64,000 bases of DNA from Tetrastigma voinierianum (lineage: Eukaryota; Streptophyta; Magnoliopsida; Vitales; Vitaceae). Within the stretch, counting starts at the first letter, position 1, and every line of letters begins with the position of its first letter. Under the pieces are notes generated by a model. That model was not told the DNA's origin. It was given only the letters and a program-made list of their open reading frames with translations, and made no database searches. A program made the position numbers and the translations under genes. The DNA lies in contig JAEQBH010000029.1 of NCBI GenBank assembly GCA_016808115.1, positions 186,001 to 250,000 on the forward strand, written 5' to 3'. Shown here in pieces: positions 33,336 through 46,641 of this stretch.

Positions 33336-35334
33336 AAGCGACCAAAGTCAGATCACAATTCTCTCCCTCTTGACTAGTTATAGGTTTGAACATTAAATGA
33401 ACTTCCCTAAGTATGATAGGAAAAGAAATGACTTGTCTTGTTTCTTTCCTTCTTCTATCTTTGTAATTAAGCCCTTGTATGAAAACATCGATGAAAAAAA
33501 AATCGGTTGCAAAAAAATGCATCTCATTTTCTTTTGCATTTTCTTTTTCACATTTTCTTATCTCTTCCTTTTTCATTGCTTGATCTTCAATAAATAAAGA
33601 ATGACGACTTTTTGATTTGTGTAGCTTTGCTTATGAATGGAGAAATCAGTTTTTCTAAATATATTTGCTGATGAGAATTGTGGATTGTTTGGTGGAATTT
33701 GAATGATGAGTGAATTGAGTTGCTTGTGCTATGATAGATTTTTCTGAATTGAATGGCTTGATTAATGTAAGCTTTTGAGTTGTGAAATAGCATAGCAACA
33801 TGTGTAGACACCAAACAAGAAATTGATAGATGAAATTAGGGTAGGATGAGATGAATTGAAAGAGGAAGTTGTAATGTTATCAATGAATAAGTTAGACTGA
33901 AGACTGAAAGATTTAAACAAATGATGGGGAGACAAATAAAGACTTATAATTTTTTTTTTTTTTATAAACTAATTTAGTTATGGTGAATCTGAAAAAACAA
34001 TTCCACATAATTCAAAAGTACCTACAGGAAACAAATTGTGCTAAGATTAGGAACATCTTCAGAGATGCATCACAATTTAATCTCCCTAAAGTCCTAGAAC
34101 TTGTTGGAGTGTGTCAAGAGGTGAAATCTTTAGGCAATACTCTTTAACGAATGATATAAACCATTCTTGGAAGTTTGAACCTTTCGAAGCTTACCCTTTT
34201 AATATGCATATGCATATACCTTAGTTCCTTATTTAAGCCCAGAGCCAATATCATCATCAACCAGCAAATGAAAAGCCTAAATCCTTCTTTAAATCTACTC
34301 TTACTGTAAAGAACCCTTGTTTGCCTAGATTGCATGACAAGTACATCAATAGTAGAATAGGACAAGTTTGGGGGAGTATTATTTTGAAATGTAAAGAATG
34401 ATAAGAATAAAGGATGGGAAAGGAAAACCAACTGAGATGAGGAAAGAGGAAAAAGAATGAAGAAAAGAAGATATGAAAATACAAAGTATCAAGGTGGAAT
34501 GAGTTTTGTCTTGTAGCCTTCCTCTCTTGAACAATTAAGTTCTTAGGGGTGTTTCAACACCTAGTACTCTAATGCCAACTGGTATGAGAGTTGCTAACCC
34601 AAAGTTATCTAAGGGTGGTAGAAAGCTTAAAAAGATAAAACATTGCATTATTCCATAAGCCTTGACAAGAAATGAAAAGTAAAAAAAAAAAGGCTTCTAA
34701 TATGAGGAACTGAATTTACAGTCTGAAGGTGGTCAAGAAAAACACCATAATAGAGAGTATGCAGGATGCGCAAAGCAGTTTGGGATGTTAGAAAGTTGAT
34801 ATGGAGTGGAAAGTAAGGATAAAAATGAAATATGTTTGGATTTGGAAGTGGAATCTAGGTAAACTTAGGCCTCGTTGTCAATTTATCTACCTAATTACTG
34901 ACCACACATTACAAGCCTAAAGGCCAATTGATCTTGAAGGTTGTATCTACCTACATTAGTGGATTAATATGACAAAGCAAGCATATGAGACTTAGAAGAA
35001 TCAAAGAGGAGAAGTTTATTATCGGTGGTGTTTGGAAGATTGACTAATATGCTAAGGTGAAAAAGAGAAAATATCACACACTCACGAATCGGGGTTGAAT
35101 AATTAATTTGTTTGCTATAGATTGTTACCTATTTAGTGAACTTACTTGAAAATCTTCCTTGTTCTGGATTGGAAACTTGTTCAAAAATAATTTTACAACT
35201 CACTTGTTTTTGAGCTAATTGTGGATACTCGAGGAAAGCGATGTCTACTACTCATGACGGCCTTAAAATAAAGTGGAATTGTTTGAGAGATGACAAAATT
35301 TTCTTTTCTTTGCTTGAGACGAAAACAAAACTTT
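33336..35334 (+). other. Element C 3' non-coding region
   Basis: Two kilobases between the third ORF and the polypurine tract show only short frames on either strand. A T run lies at about 33,950-33,963. Nothing recognisable is encoded; long 3' spacers are common in Athila-type elements. Confidence 0.5.
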
Positions 35335-35348
35335 AAGTTTGGGGAATT
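35335..35348 (+). promoter_or_regulatory. Polypurine tract of element C
   Basis: AAGTTTGGGGAATT directly precedes the LTR start TGATGAGTC. This is the usual Athila polypurine tract and it fixes 35,349 as the first base of the 3' LTR. Confidence 0.85.
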
Positions 35349-38223
35349 TGATGAGTCTTAAACTCATATATTTTAGTCCCATTTTCTTGCATTTTTTTCG
35401 AAGTTTATGATTCATTTAATGTAGAATTATGGAATAATCACCAACTTACAATGTTTCTGAGGTTTTGGAATGTAAAGAAACAAATCAGCAAAGAAACGTG
35501 AAAATTGGCGAGCGAGAAATGTGTGACATAATCTCAAAATGTTGCATGACTCGAGGCAATCAACGGGGCAATGTACAACAAGCGGTGATATATCGTAGCA
35601 AAGAAGACAAAAGTGAACTCGAGTTGGAAGTTTAAAGATTTATCGACATTTCAAAACTTAAACCGTGACATTGAAGGTTGATTGAGAAATGTTGCGACAA
35701 AGTAATGTTTGCGACATATTAGAAATCGGAAGACAAAACTATGTTGCGTGATGGATTTTATCTTGTGACATTGCCCGAAGTTCTTGAAGAAGTGCCAGAA
35801 TAATGTTGTGACATAAAAGAGCATTGTTGTGACAAGAATGGAAGATAGAAGGCAAGAAGAATGTCGTGACATTCTTTTGCTTTTTCGTGACAAGGATCAA
35901 AGAAAACAGCAGTAAAGTTTTTCCAAGACATTCAAACCCATGTCGCGACATAAAGAACTGAAGAAGGAAGAAAGAATGTCGCGACACAACAAAACTATGT
36001 CGATACAGAAAATGGTAGATTAAAGAGACAAGTCAGGTTAAGTTGAAGTCGCGTGGGTTTGTGTTGCGACAAACATTTCAGAGAATGAAAAGTTAAAGGC
36101 ATGATATATGTTGCGACATTTCTAATCTATGTTGCGACATAAAGTTTAGAGGATAGCATCATAAGGCAAGAAAGCTATGTTGCGACAACAAAAGTCTTAT
36201 GTCACGATAATCACAACATAACGTTGAGATGGAACTCTGTCGCAACATAGAAATTTATTATCTTGACAAAGGTTGAGAAGAACTACAAGAAGAATGTCGT
36301 GACACAGAAATTTATTGTCATGACACAATAAGAGCTGTAGGGAAAAACATTTGTCACGACACAATAAAGAGTGGTAAGGAAAAACATTTGTCACGACCAA
36401 AGTTTTTATGTCGCGATATACCATTCAAGTATTAACACTATGAGGCATGAAAGAAATGTCGCGACAATTACAAGACTAATTTAGTTGAGCTTTGTCATGA
36501 CATTTTCAAAGTATGTCGTGACATAATTCAAGAAAAAGGCATAGAACATTATAGTGACATAACATTGCAAGCCATAACAAAGATGGAAGACAAATGTAGC
36601 TCTGATATCACGACATAATTCACTGTCTTAGTGACAAAGTCAGTCATTGGGCCGGTTTAGGAATCCACTGACTTTAGCCTCGAATTTGACCCATCATTTG
36701 AAAACACCTTCGTAGAGCACATAGACACTTTGTCGCCTTATTCCGTGAACCTAGAACATCTGGGTGCTTCGATTCTGTATATTATTTTTCTTTTATTTCT
36801 TTTCATCGATTTAGTTTTAGCTTAACATTTTAATTAGTATTTTCTTTAGATTTGAGCAATGATCTGGGTTGAAGTTTCGAGCTAGTTTCGTTGTAAAAAT
36901 TTAGTTTTCATTACTCTCTGATTTCAACGGAGTTTGGAAATTTTATGGAGTTCATTTATCTCTGTTTGCTTGCAATTTCAGTGAATTTTCATGATCACTT
37001 AGTCACTGTAATTTGTAATCCAGCTTTGAAAGACTGAGCTCCCTTTGGGAAGGGACTGGTGTTAGTTATTATTTTTTTGCGTAACTAAAAAGAATGTCAT
37101 AGTTAGAAATCTTGAATTTATTTAATTGGTATTGTTCATGAAATTAACATTTCTTAATATTAGTAGCTTGTGCCCAGAAAAGGGTTGTATTTTGCTCTGA
37201 TTTCCAAGAGGCCCACTGACTTACACAGAGATGGAGATTCCTGAGAGTATGGAGCAGTTACTTGTGGGTATGTTAGACTAATATTATGAAACTAATGAAC
37301 TTTGAAAGATTACTTTGATAGATCACTAATTTACTCATTGTGTGAGGATTAGTTGGTTGATGTATTGGTTTAATTGATTAGAGGTTTCTCGTCTGACTGA
37401 TATAATGATCTCGATTCCGTGTTAGCATAGATGTAATCAAGGAGATAGGGAGTTTGAATAGATTCGAAGGATGAGATACCAATTAGATTGGAGAAACACA
37501 TTGTCCTATCTATGAAATGAGAAATCTTAGTCCTAGGAACACGGTATGGAAGTGCTGAAGGAAAAATGCAGTTCTTAGAAGAGGATTATATCTTTATGAA
37601 ATAGCTGAGAGTTAGACCTGTAATGTGCGGAAGGAATATGGTTCTCTAATTAGTGAAATGTATAGTGTGTAGAGGAATCCAAACTATACTACCTTGCATC
37701 TTTGACAAGTTTGGATTTCAAACTAATGGCTGAACTATGTTATAAAATGATGTAAAAATTGATAATTATACATTGATCTATTTCCCAGTGTTAACTTTAC
37801 TTAGTGATCTCTCTAATCCAATTCATTTTGATTTTTTTTTGTTATAGTTATAGAATTTTAATTAGTCATTCTTTCTTTAGTTTAAAAAAATCAATTTTGT
37901 ACTTTTGAGTTCAAATAGCAAGGATTTTGAGTAGTTAGGGCAGTTGATCTTTGGATTTCTCAACAATCCTTGTGGGAACAATACTTAGACTTATTTTTAA
38001 TCCACTTTATTTCTTGTATGACTTGTGCATTTGCAAAAAATTTCATTTAAACTAAAAACTTCAAAATTTTATATAGAGATAGATTTATACATTGAATAGA
38101 ATAGTGACAGCAATATTTTAGTTTATATATAAAAGGTTGTAAATCATTAAGTTTTTGGCGCCGTTGTTAGGGATTCTTAACAACTTTCGAGTAGTAGTGT
38201 AAAAAATAATCTATGTTTAAACA
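35349..38223 (+). repeat. Element C 3' LTR with one PBS-like unit
   Basis: It starts TGATGAGTCTTAAACTCAT and parallels the 5' LTR through the palindrome array (exact copies at 35,941, 35,977 and 36,457) and the AT-rich region. One PBS-leader unit follows (core at 38,156-38,173), with an inferred end at TTTAAACA, 38,223. The TATA box region near 36,700 is mutated. The next bases belong to element D integrase in opposite orientation. Confidence 0.75.
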
Positions 38224-38845
38224 CGTAATATAGAGACCACTCCACCTTAATTTAGCTTCCCGAGCATCTAAGCCTTGAATTGTACGAGGATTGATTCTCC
38301 TATTTTGAACTTTCCTCAATATCCTCTAGTCATGCCATTTCTTATTCCTTATCCTTGTGTAAATTCTCGCATTGTCATGTTTTTATTCCTTAGCTCTTCT
38401 AATTCATTCAATTGGGGAAATCTCTTTTCTTTCACAGCTTGGAAATCATAGTTCAATTTTTTATTGCTCACATTGTTTTATACTCAAGTTCCAGAGGTAG
38501 ATGAAATTGCTTACCATAGACAATTCTATATAGGGACATTCCAATAGGGGACTTATAAGAGGTTCTATAAGCCCACAATGCATCATATAACTTTGCTGAC
38601 CAATCTTTTCTGCTTGAATTGACTGTCTTCTCAAGAATATTCTTGATTTCTCTATTGGATATCTTAGCTTACCCATTTGATTGAGGGTGATAAGCAAAAC
38701 CCATAACATGTCTGACTCCTTACCTGCTCATAAGTTTTGCAAACAGCTTGTTTGCAAAATGACTTCCCTCATTACTTATAATAGTTCTAGGGGCTCCAAA
38801 TCTACTCAAGATATTCCTTTGAATAAACCCCACCACTGTATTTAT
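38224..38845 (-). pseudogene. Element D integrase, C-terminal part
   Basis: Below the T-family LTR the frame reads NTVVGFIQRNILSRFGAPRT, then IISNEGSHFANKLFAKLMSR, where the second catalytic Asp of the usual ISDGG motif is Asn. Past a stop region, fragments equivalent to the helix after the catalytic Glu and the KKWHD segment continue to the break at 38,224. The first 250 bp are about 80% alike to the element B integrase at 22,130-22,385. Confidence 0.75.
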
Positions 38846-39257
38846 AGCACCCATTTCCCAGCCCGACCTGTTTAGCAGGTTCGAACCGAGTCCGGGTTGC
38901 TCTAAAGTCACTAAATCACCTTATCAAAATCATTTATCAAAAATACGTCAGAATACACTTTAGCTACATAAAATCCTTTTCAACATGCTTAAGCGCTTTT
39001 TAAAGGGTGTTCATTTCATTTCATTCATGAAAAATTAAATTACTATAAAGGCATATCAAGCTCTTTTCAAATGATTTCATAAAATAGATATTTAGAGTTG
39101 AAATTGTTTTTACAAAATATCAATGTTCAAAAAAAGAGATATTGGTGAATGGCTATGTTCCGAACATACCCGCGAATTTTTCTTTTTATGACTTTACGCT
39201 CCGATCTTGCTTTTCGCTCCTGTTCAATCGGTACCTACGCATAGATAAATCTACACG

Positions 39258-39277
39258 CTAAGCATTTTCATGCTTAG
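39258..39277 (-). other. Perfect 8-bp hairpin with GAAA loop, T-family LTR
   Basis: In element sense CTAAGCATGAAAATGCTTAG forms an exact 8-bp stem closed by GAAA. The same 20 bases are kept at 59,463-59,482, although the flanks have diverged. Confidence 0.7.
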
Positions 39278-41615
39278 TGGTTCTATGCAATTCCATTCTT
39301 GGTTTCAGTTTAAATCAAATCATGCGCTTACTAAACAAACTTCGTATCTTTGATGATCATTGTCATTACAATATATACTTATTTCATATACAATCATTTA
39401 TGGTTCATCGACTAAATCCAATATACACTTCCATATGCAAGAAGTCATGATAATCAAATCATGCATTTCACAATACTCTTTTCATTTCCAATTCATAATC
39501 ATGCTTTTCAATTCCAATTTGTCACCTCAAATCAATTCAATTGCTCCGTCTTAATAAATTTAACCTATGTTTTCGATATAAAGATATTGAATCACTGCAC
39601 ATTCCCGCCGGGTTGGCTGTGCCAGATAAATACGGTTTTATAACACAAGACAGGTCCCGCTTGGGTCGAATTAGTTATTAAAAAATCAATTAGTGAACAC
39701 TACCGATACGGTCCCGTTTGGCTGTTGATTGAAGTGACACATCAATACAATCGCTTCGTAAAGATCATGATTCACCTTTATTGTATACCAATTCCATCTC
39801 AAGGGATGTTCAAATCTTTAATAGCAACATACAATACAATATGTACATTTGTATAAACGGTTCATTTTCAATACTCATGCAATTTTCATTTGCAAACATT
39901 TCACAATCAATTTCTTTAAATCAATTAAAACAATTCAATACGCTTTTCTTATGCATTTAGAACAAATAGTTCAAATCTTGAAACGAGAATAGGAGAAGAT
40001 AGAACAAACCAAATAATCAAGCGCTTTGATTCCGGATCTTCGAATCTCTCGACTTCAAGGCGGTCTTCCTCATCGTCACCTCTATTCAAATACAATGACA
40101 ATCACATATTAGTAGGTTATTCTACAGTTTTTGGTCAGATTATGTCTACCCGATACCCTTCACTTGAAATTTTTATAAGAATGTTGATGAGCCATAATTT
40201 TGCTCGTGCTTCCTTCAAGAGAAAATTTTATCTCTATGAGCTTCATTTTTTAGTAGGAATTGGAATCCTCTCATTTGGATCACCCAAACTTGGTTACTTA
40301 CATTTTAATGGCAAACTGTCGCATGCCCACTACCTTGCTAGTTACCATTATTCTACCTCAGGGTCTTAACTCCATAAATTGGTACTTGGTTCCTTCTACT
40401 ATTTGAAGCTATGGTTCAAGGTTTCTTCTCCAATTTGGATCATCAATACTTAAGTTATTGCATTTTACATCCAGATTCAATTCCACTTGCAAAAAGCAGA
40501 CCGACCGTTTTACACATAGCTCCACTTTGACAAATTTATGGGCACTTTGGGTTACAATTTGCGTACACTTAATTTGGATGAGTGAAACTCAACTTATGAC
40601 CAAAACACTATAACAATACCCAAAATAGAGCATAACCCGTGAGCTACCCAAGCTCACCTTTAAGCCCGTATTTGGGAGCCTTAGAACTACAATTTTCTCC
40701 TGGTCCCTTCTATACAATTTTCAACCTATCTCTTATGGTTCTTTACCAATTTTAATCACTTCATTTGGATGATTATAACTTAATCTATAGCCAAAACAAG
40801 AACAGGGGTCTTGACAAAATTTTGACAGCATTTCCTTTGAAAACCCAACATTTCCCTTTTACAAGCATTACACAAAACCAATCCAACCAACAATACTCTT
40901 CAAAACTTAATCCAAAACAACTCCAAAACTCATTTACAAAAAAAAAAAAAACTCTTTTTATCCACATTTGGGGTTTTCCCTAACATCAAAATCACAAAAG
41001 ATGAAGTTAGGGTTTTGTTTTCTTACCTTAGCATCTTCAAATCTCTACTTCTAAGTTGCTTGATCACAAAGGAGCAAGAAGTGGGAAGAAACTCTACCTA
41101 GAACTTGATCTTTCCCAAGCCCTAGCCTTTTCTCCCCCTTTTCTCCTCTCCTTCTCTCAAAAAAGGGATTGCTTAAGAATGAGCTCCCAAAGACCACATT
41201 TTGGTCTTTATCCTCATTTAAGTGTAAGGCCATGTTTGGCCTTCCACACCTATTCTCATTTTCTCATTTTTTTGGTCTTAAGTCACATATTTTTCATAAG
41301 GCCACAAAAAAAAAAAAAAAAAAAACATTCTTTTGACTTAAGTTTCTCCCTATTTGTTATAGCCCATATTTCATTTTATTTGCACTTCAACTCTCATATT
41401 TACACTTAGACATATAAACTTATTTACAATTGACCCTTAGGTCCTCATTTTACAAATTTCAAATTTTACCTTTACACTATGGGTAAATTTCCGGGTCCAA
41501 TCAATTATCATTTAGCGTATAATATTTGCATTTAGCTCTTAGCCATATAATAATTTATTCAATATTCATTTAACAATTCCGGGAAAATACCCAAGTTAGC
41601 TCAATTTATACCTGC

Positions 41616-41748
<133 letters not shown>

Positions 41749-41797
41749 TAAAAAAATTTAGGGTATTTTTTTGGGGCGCAGGCCCAAGATCATTTAT

Positions 41798-42595
41798 GGT
41801 GGGGGAAAGCTATGACTTCCACCCATTTGGATACATAATCCACAGCTAGGAGAATGTATAAGTTTCCAAATGAAGGCGGGAAAGGCCCAATGAAGTCTAT
41901 CCCCCATACATAAAAAATCTGCACTACCATAATTCCTTCTAGAGGCATCTCATTTCTTCTATTGATGTTTCCCATTCTTTGACATTTGTCACAATGTTTA
42001 ACCCATTCAAAATAGTCTCTGAATAAGGTTGGCCAATAAAAACCTGATTGGAGAATTTGCTTGGCTGTTCTGTCTCCTGCAAAGTGTCCTCCATATGGTG
42101 ATGAATGGCATTTATCCATTATTCTAGCTTGTTTTGCCCCTGGTACACATCTTCTAATAATATGATATGCTCCTCTTCTAAAGATTAATGGGTCATCCCA
42201 TATATAAAGCCTAGCATCAGTTCTTAGCTTTCTTTTCTGCTGGTAGCTGAATTCTGGGGGCATACCATAAGCCAAAAAGTTCACAATACTAGCATACCAT
42301 GGTATTTGAACTGATACTTGAAAAAGCTGTTCATTAGGGAAATTTTCTCTAATCTCATTCCCCCATTCATCTTCCATAGGCTTCTCTAGTCTTGATAAGT
42401 GATCAGTTATCACATTATCACTGCCTTTCTTATCCTTGATTTCCAAATCAAATTCCTTTAGAAGTAAAATCCATCTGATTAGTCTTGGCTTTTGCATCTT
42501 TATTTTCCATCAAGTATTTACTTGTTGCATGATCAGCGTGCATGAGACCCCAATATATATGGCCTAAACTTCTCACAAGCAAAGACCATTGCTAG
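41798..42595 (-). pseudogene. Element D RNase H end and integrase N-terminal part
   Basis: A 235-codon open stretch (41,790-42,497) begins [20 protein letters not shown], the end of RNase H with [11 protein letters not shown], and passes into integrase. Integrase features are a zinc-binding set ([15 protein letters not shown]...[14 protein letters not shown]) and [20 protein letters not shown] with the first catalytic Asp, then VDYVSKWVE. It is interrupted at the T-family LTR. The RNase H middle above 42,497 has a stop and a frame change. Confidence 0.9.
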
Positions 42596-43740
42596 CATTT
42601 GTTTTCAGTTGTTGAATAATTCTCTTGTGTTTCATTAAAAGTCTTACTAGCATAATATATGACTCTGAAGGTCTTTTCTGCTCTTCGTCCCAGGACATCT
42701 CCATAGCATAATCATTAGCATCACACATGATCTCAAATTCTTTGTTCCAGTCTGGTGTTGCCATGATAGGAGCTTTGATCAACCTGTCCTTGATTTCTTC
42801 AAAACCACTTTTACACTTTTCATCAAATTCAAATTTTGTTTCTTTTTCAAGTAATCTACATAGTGGCCTTAATATTTTTGAGAAGTCTTTCTATAAATCT
42901 TCTATAGAATCCAGCATGTCCCAATAAACTTCTAATCCCTTTTATTGTGGTAGTTGGCAAAAGAGTTTCAATTATGGAAACTTTAGCTTGGTCAACTTCT
43001 AATCTAGCTGCAAAATTTTGTGACCTAAGACAATGCCTTCTGTTACCATGAAATGACATTTTTCCTAATTAAGAGCTAAATTTTTGTCTTGGCATCTCTG
43101 AAGTACATTTTCCAAATTATGCAAGCAATGTTCAAAACTGGATCCATAAACTGAAAAGTCATTCATGAAGATTTCCATAGCCTCTTCCACCAAATCAGAA
43201 CATATAGACATCATACACCTTTGAAAGGTGGCAGGAACATTAAATAATCCAAATGGCATCCTTCTAAAGGCAAAGGTTCCATAAGGATAAGTAAAAGTGT
43301 TTTTCTCCTGATTCTTAGGAGCTATGGAAATTTGATTATAACTAGAGTATCCATGAAGAAAAGATAAATGGGGTGTCCTGCTAACCTATCCAACATTTGG
43401 TCAATGAAAGGTAGGAGTGATAATGATTCTCGGCAAAGCAGTATCTCGCCAGAGTTCATACACACTTTTCCATCCCGCTGCGCTTCATTGGAATTAATTC
43501 TTTCTTTTCATTTCTGATTATAGTGAATCCACATTTCTTGGGAACCACATGAACTGGGCTCACCCAAGGGCTGTATGATATTACATAAATGAAGCTTGCA
43601 TTAAGCCATTTGAATACTTCTTTTCAGACAACTTCTTTCATAACTGGATTCAGTCTTCTCTGATGTTCTATTTAAGTCTTTGCATTTTCCTCCAAGAGGA
43701 TTTTATGCATCCAAATGGAAGGACTGATTCCTTTTAAATC
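42596..43740 (-). pseudogene. Element D reverse transcriptase and RNase H start
   Basis: From about 43,740 down the order is DLKGISPS, a VSPVHVVPKKCG-like finger motif, a damaged palm, [19 protein letters not shown], then AMEIFMNDFSVYGSS. The catalytic F/YMDD motif reads FMND here, an Asp to Asn change. A GHAGFYRRFIE block, APIMATPDWNKEFEIMCDAN (connection and first RNase H strand) and further RNase H follow. At least five stops or shifts break the frame. Confidence 0.85.
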
Positions 43741-44510
43741 ATTATTGACCAAGCAATGATATAATTACTGGTTTAGATTTTCCAGCTTCAAGGAAGGCAT
43801 ACTTCAAATGTTTAGGCAATTCTTTCATAATTAAACCCTCTGAGCTTGTGTTTACTTCTATAACCTTCCCTTCATAACTACTTGATTTTTCTGCACTGCT
43901 TTCATTAAGACTGAGTACTACTTCTTTAAATTCAAAATTGGAATTCAAAAATTCAACATCAAGACACTCAATATATTGGAAATTCATCTCATTTTCATTC
44001 ATTGAAATTTGAATCTTATAATCGTTTTTCAGTTCAGAATTGATGAGAACTTTTGTTTCTACAATCTTACAATTAGCATTATCAAATTCAGGTTGTTTCA
44101 AACTCTAATTGAGATTGAAGTGCACTGCTTCATCTCCAACCCTGAGAGTAAGCTCTCATTTCTTTACATCTATCAAAGTTACTCCTATAGCAAGGAAAAG
44201 TCTTCCTAGCAGCAGTGGGACTTGTTTATCTTCTTCAATATCAATAACCACAAAGTCTACTGGAAAAATGAACTTTCCCACTTTGATAAGCACATCCTCA
44301 AGGATACCCTCTAGTTGTGCTGAGGTTCTGTCTACCAACTACAGGGTCATGGCTGTGGGAGTAAGCTCCCCTAAACTTAATCTTTTGACAACAGATAAGA
44401 GCATTAGATTAATGCTAGCCCCAAAATCACACTGCGTTTTTCCCATTTCAGAATTCCCTATGGTGCAAGGAATGGTGAAGCTGCCTGGATAAATTCCTTT
44501 GAATTACTAC
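43741..44510 (-). pseudogene. Element D aspartic protease and linker
   Basis: The protease zone reads FTIPCTIGNSEMGKTQCDFG followed by ASINLMLLS. This is the Athila form of the D-S/G-A active site, here DFGAS (usually DLGAS). It continues EDVLIKVGKFIFPVDFVVID and LLLGRLFLAIGVTLIDV. A 119-codon acidic linker (43,742-44,101) then leads to RT, with LPKHLKYAFLEAGKSKPVII as the conserved end. The protease would release gag and pol products from the polyprotein. Confidence 0.8.
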
Positions 44511-46440
44511 ACTGTAGGTTGCTGTCAGGCTCACTACTTTTTTTTAGCAAATTTCCCTTTTTTGCTCAGTATATCCTTCATGAACTTAGCATAGTGAGGC
44601 ATTTGAGTCAGTGCCTAAAAAAAAAGGATATTTATCTCTATCTTCTTGAACATGTTTAATAATTTAGAATCGCTTCCTTTCGCTTAAGTTTCTATAAATG
44701 CCTTTCGAGTGGAATGGGATCAAGGCTCAGAAGTTTTTGCACCTCTTCTTTCTTTCTTAGATCACCCTCTTCAACTGGCTACTTTTGTTGCACCTTTACT
44801 GTTTTTTCCTCTTCAGTAACTTTGAACTGTATTGCTTTATCTCTTCTCCAATTTCTCCATGTTTTTTTTTTATCTCAGCCATCTTCTTCTCATCTTCTTC
44901 TCTTTCTTTCAGTTCTCTGCCACTCCTAAGAGTAATTTCCATACAGTCTTTAGGATTCTTCTTTATATCACTTGGGAAGGCATCCTTAGACTGGCTCTGA
45001 ATAGCTAGGGCCAGTTGCCGTACTTGTGCCCTCTAGATTTTTTAGAAAGGCATTTGTATTGGCCTGAAACACATTTGTGTTTGCTAGAAATGCTGCTAGT
45101 TCAGCAAATTTTTGTTCATGAATGTTCAATAGTCTCTTATTTTCTCCCATGAAGGTCAACATTTGTTCTTCAAAAGTCTGGGACCTTCTTGGGTCTTGAT
45201 TATCAATTCTTTGGTTGTTTTGTTGCTACTATCCTTGGAAACCATGTTGACCATACTACTACTGATAATTCTACACAGGTCTCTGTCCTTGTTGTACTGC
45301 AGGTCCATATGAGAAATTGTCATGGTTCCTCAAAGCTGGTGTGTAGTGGTTAGAAGATTTGTGTTGGGCTTAAAGTTGTAATTCCTATTGCCATTGACAA
45401 ACTGAACTTCCTCCACATGATAAGGACCATTATTATCAAGTCCTTCATCATTCAAAACTCTTTGTTCATCTTCCACTGTTCCCACTAGATGGGCAGACTG
45501 ATTTTCTTTCTTGCATGCTAATTTTGTTCATCAATGCATCCAATTTTGCCTCTATAGCTGACATTTTGTTCAGCTCTATCACACCATTTCTTCTCAGCCT
45601 GCTACTGCTCCTTGAAGTCTCAAATGGAGCTCTGTAGTTTCTCTTTGCTAGATCTTCTATTAATTGGTTTGCCTTTTCAACACTCTTTCTCTTGAATGCT
45701 CTACAGCAAGCTGCATCTATGATCCCTTTAGATGTGTAGTTCATGGTATGGTAGAAAATGTCCATCTATGTGATCTGATCAATCCCATGCATTGGACATC
45801 TCTTAAGAAGCTTCTTATACCTTTCCCAAGCATTGTAGAGACTCTCATCTTCACCTTGCTTAAATACAATGATTCCTCATCCTCGGGCGAGAGCAGGCGG
45901 AAAATCTTACTCATGAATGCGCCTAACCAAATTCCTCCCGCCTGTTCACCGTATCCATAGGGAAGTGATTCAAACCAACTTGTTATTGTATCCCTTAAGG
46001 AAAAAAAGGAACCGATGCAACTTAATCACATCAGGTCTCACCTCATTCAATTTCACAATATTGGCCATTCTGAGAAACCTGCCCATATACTCATTAGGGT
46101 CTTCACTAGGATGCCTAGTAAACTGATTCTGCTAGACCATGGTGATTAGTGCAGGCTTTAAGCTCAAAATTGTTTGTTTCAATTGCAGGATGCCTGATTG
46201 CATAATAATCATCTCTAATAACAAGCCTCCAAAATTCTTCTATAATTCTCTGTCCTTGAGGCCAATCAACTACCATAACTGGAATGTTCTACTATATCTC
46301 CCTCTGCTATGCTATAACTACTGCTTTAACAAATCTAACTTTCTTCAAATTTCTCAGTGTTCTTTCCAGTACAGTAGTTATGCTTCTGGTTTTCTATGCA
46401 TGTATTTACTACCTGAAATGGAATTACACTGAGATCAAAT
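44511..46440 (-). pseudogene. Element D gag (broken)
   Basis: Blocks in order from about 46,440 are an eroded N terminus, EDPNEYMGRFLRMANIVKLN, a LSLRDTITSWFESLPYG-like capsid core, and MDIFYHTMNYTSKGIIDAAC (45,700-45,765). Next come EKANQLIEDLAKRNYRAPFE and IEAKLDALMNKIS. A low-complexity Gln/Asn region and a Glu/Lys-rich segment lie toward 44,700. The similarity is to Athila gag. Frames are broken at about 45,870, 45,460 and repeatedly below. Confidence 0.8.
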
Positions 46441-46618
46441 GAGATCAGTGGACAACAACAATATATTATGATAAGGTCAAATAAGAAATCAATAGCTACG
46501 TCATCTACTACAGTTCAAACTTTTTTTGAAAAATTTCTGTTTAATTAAAAGAAAAATAATTATCCAAACTAGCTATTTTCTTTTTGGTAAGACTATTGAT
46601 CTTTGAATTTCATTTCAA

Positions 46619-46635
46619 TCCCAACAATGGAGCCA
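46619..46635 (-). promoter_or_regulatory. Primer-binding site of element D
   Basis: In element sense TGGCTCCATTGTTGGGA lies six bases after the inferred LTR end TCAGTCAATCA, matching the tRNA-Asp complement with four changes. An upstream, weaker copy lies inside the LTR. Confidence 0.65.
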
Positions 46636-46641
46636 TAAACT

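Larger units (their letters stand above)
22386..38223 (+). mobile_element. Element C: Athila-type retrotransposon with internal deletion
   Basis: It has a 5' LTR, a tRNA-Asp-type PBS, the first part of gag, RNase H and integrase remnants, a conserved post-pol hairpin, a third ORF, a polypurine tract and a 3' LTR, all in plus orientation. Most of gag, the protease and all of RT are missing, so it could not move on its own. Its third ORF is split by solo LTR 2. The flanks at 22,385 and 38,224 do not form a target duplication, so the outer ends may come from recombination. Confidence 0.8.

Noticed and set aside
41056..41409. 117-codon plus-strand ORF next to GGGTTTT/CCCTAG-rich sequence
   Set aside because: It is antisense to the T-family LTR leader, and the minus strand is also open. 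No domain is visible.
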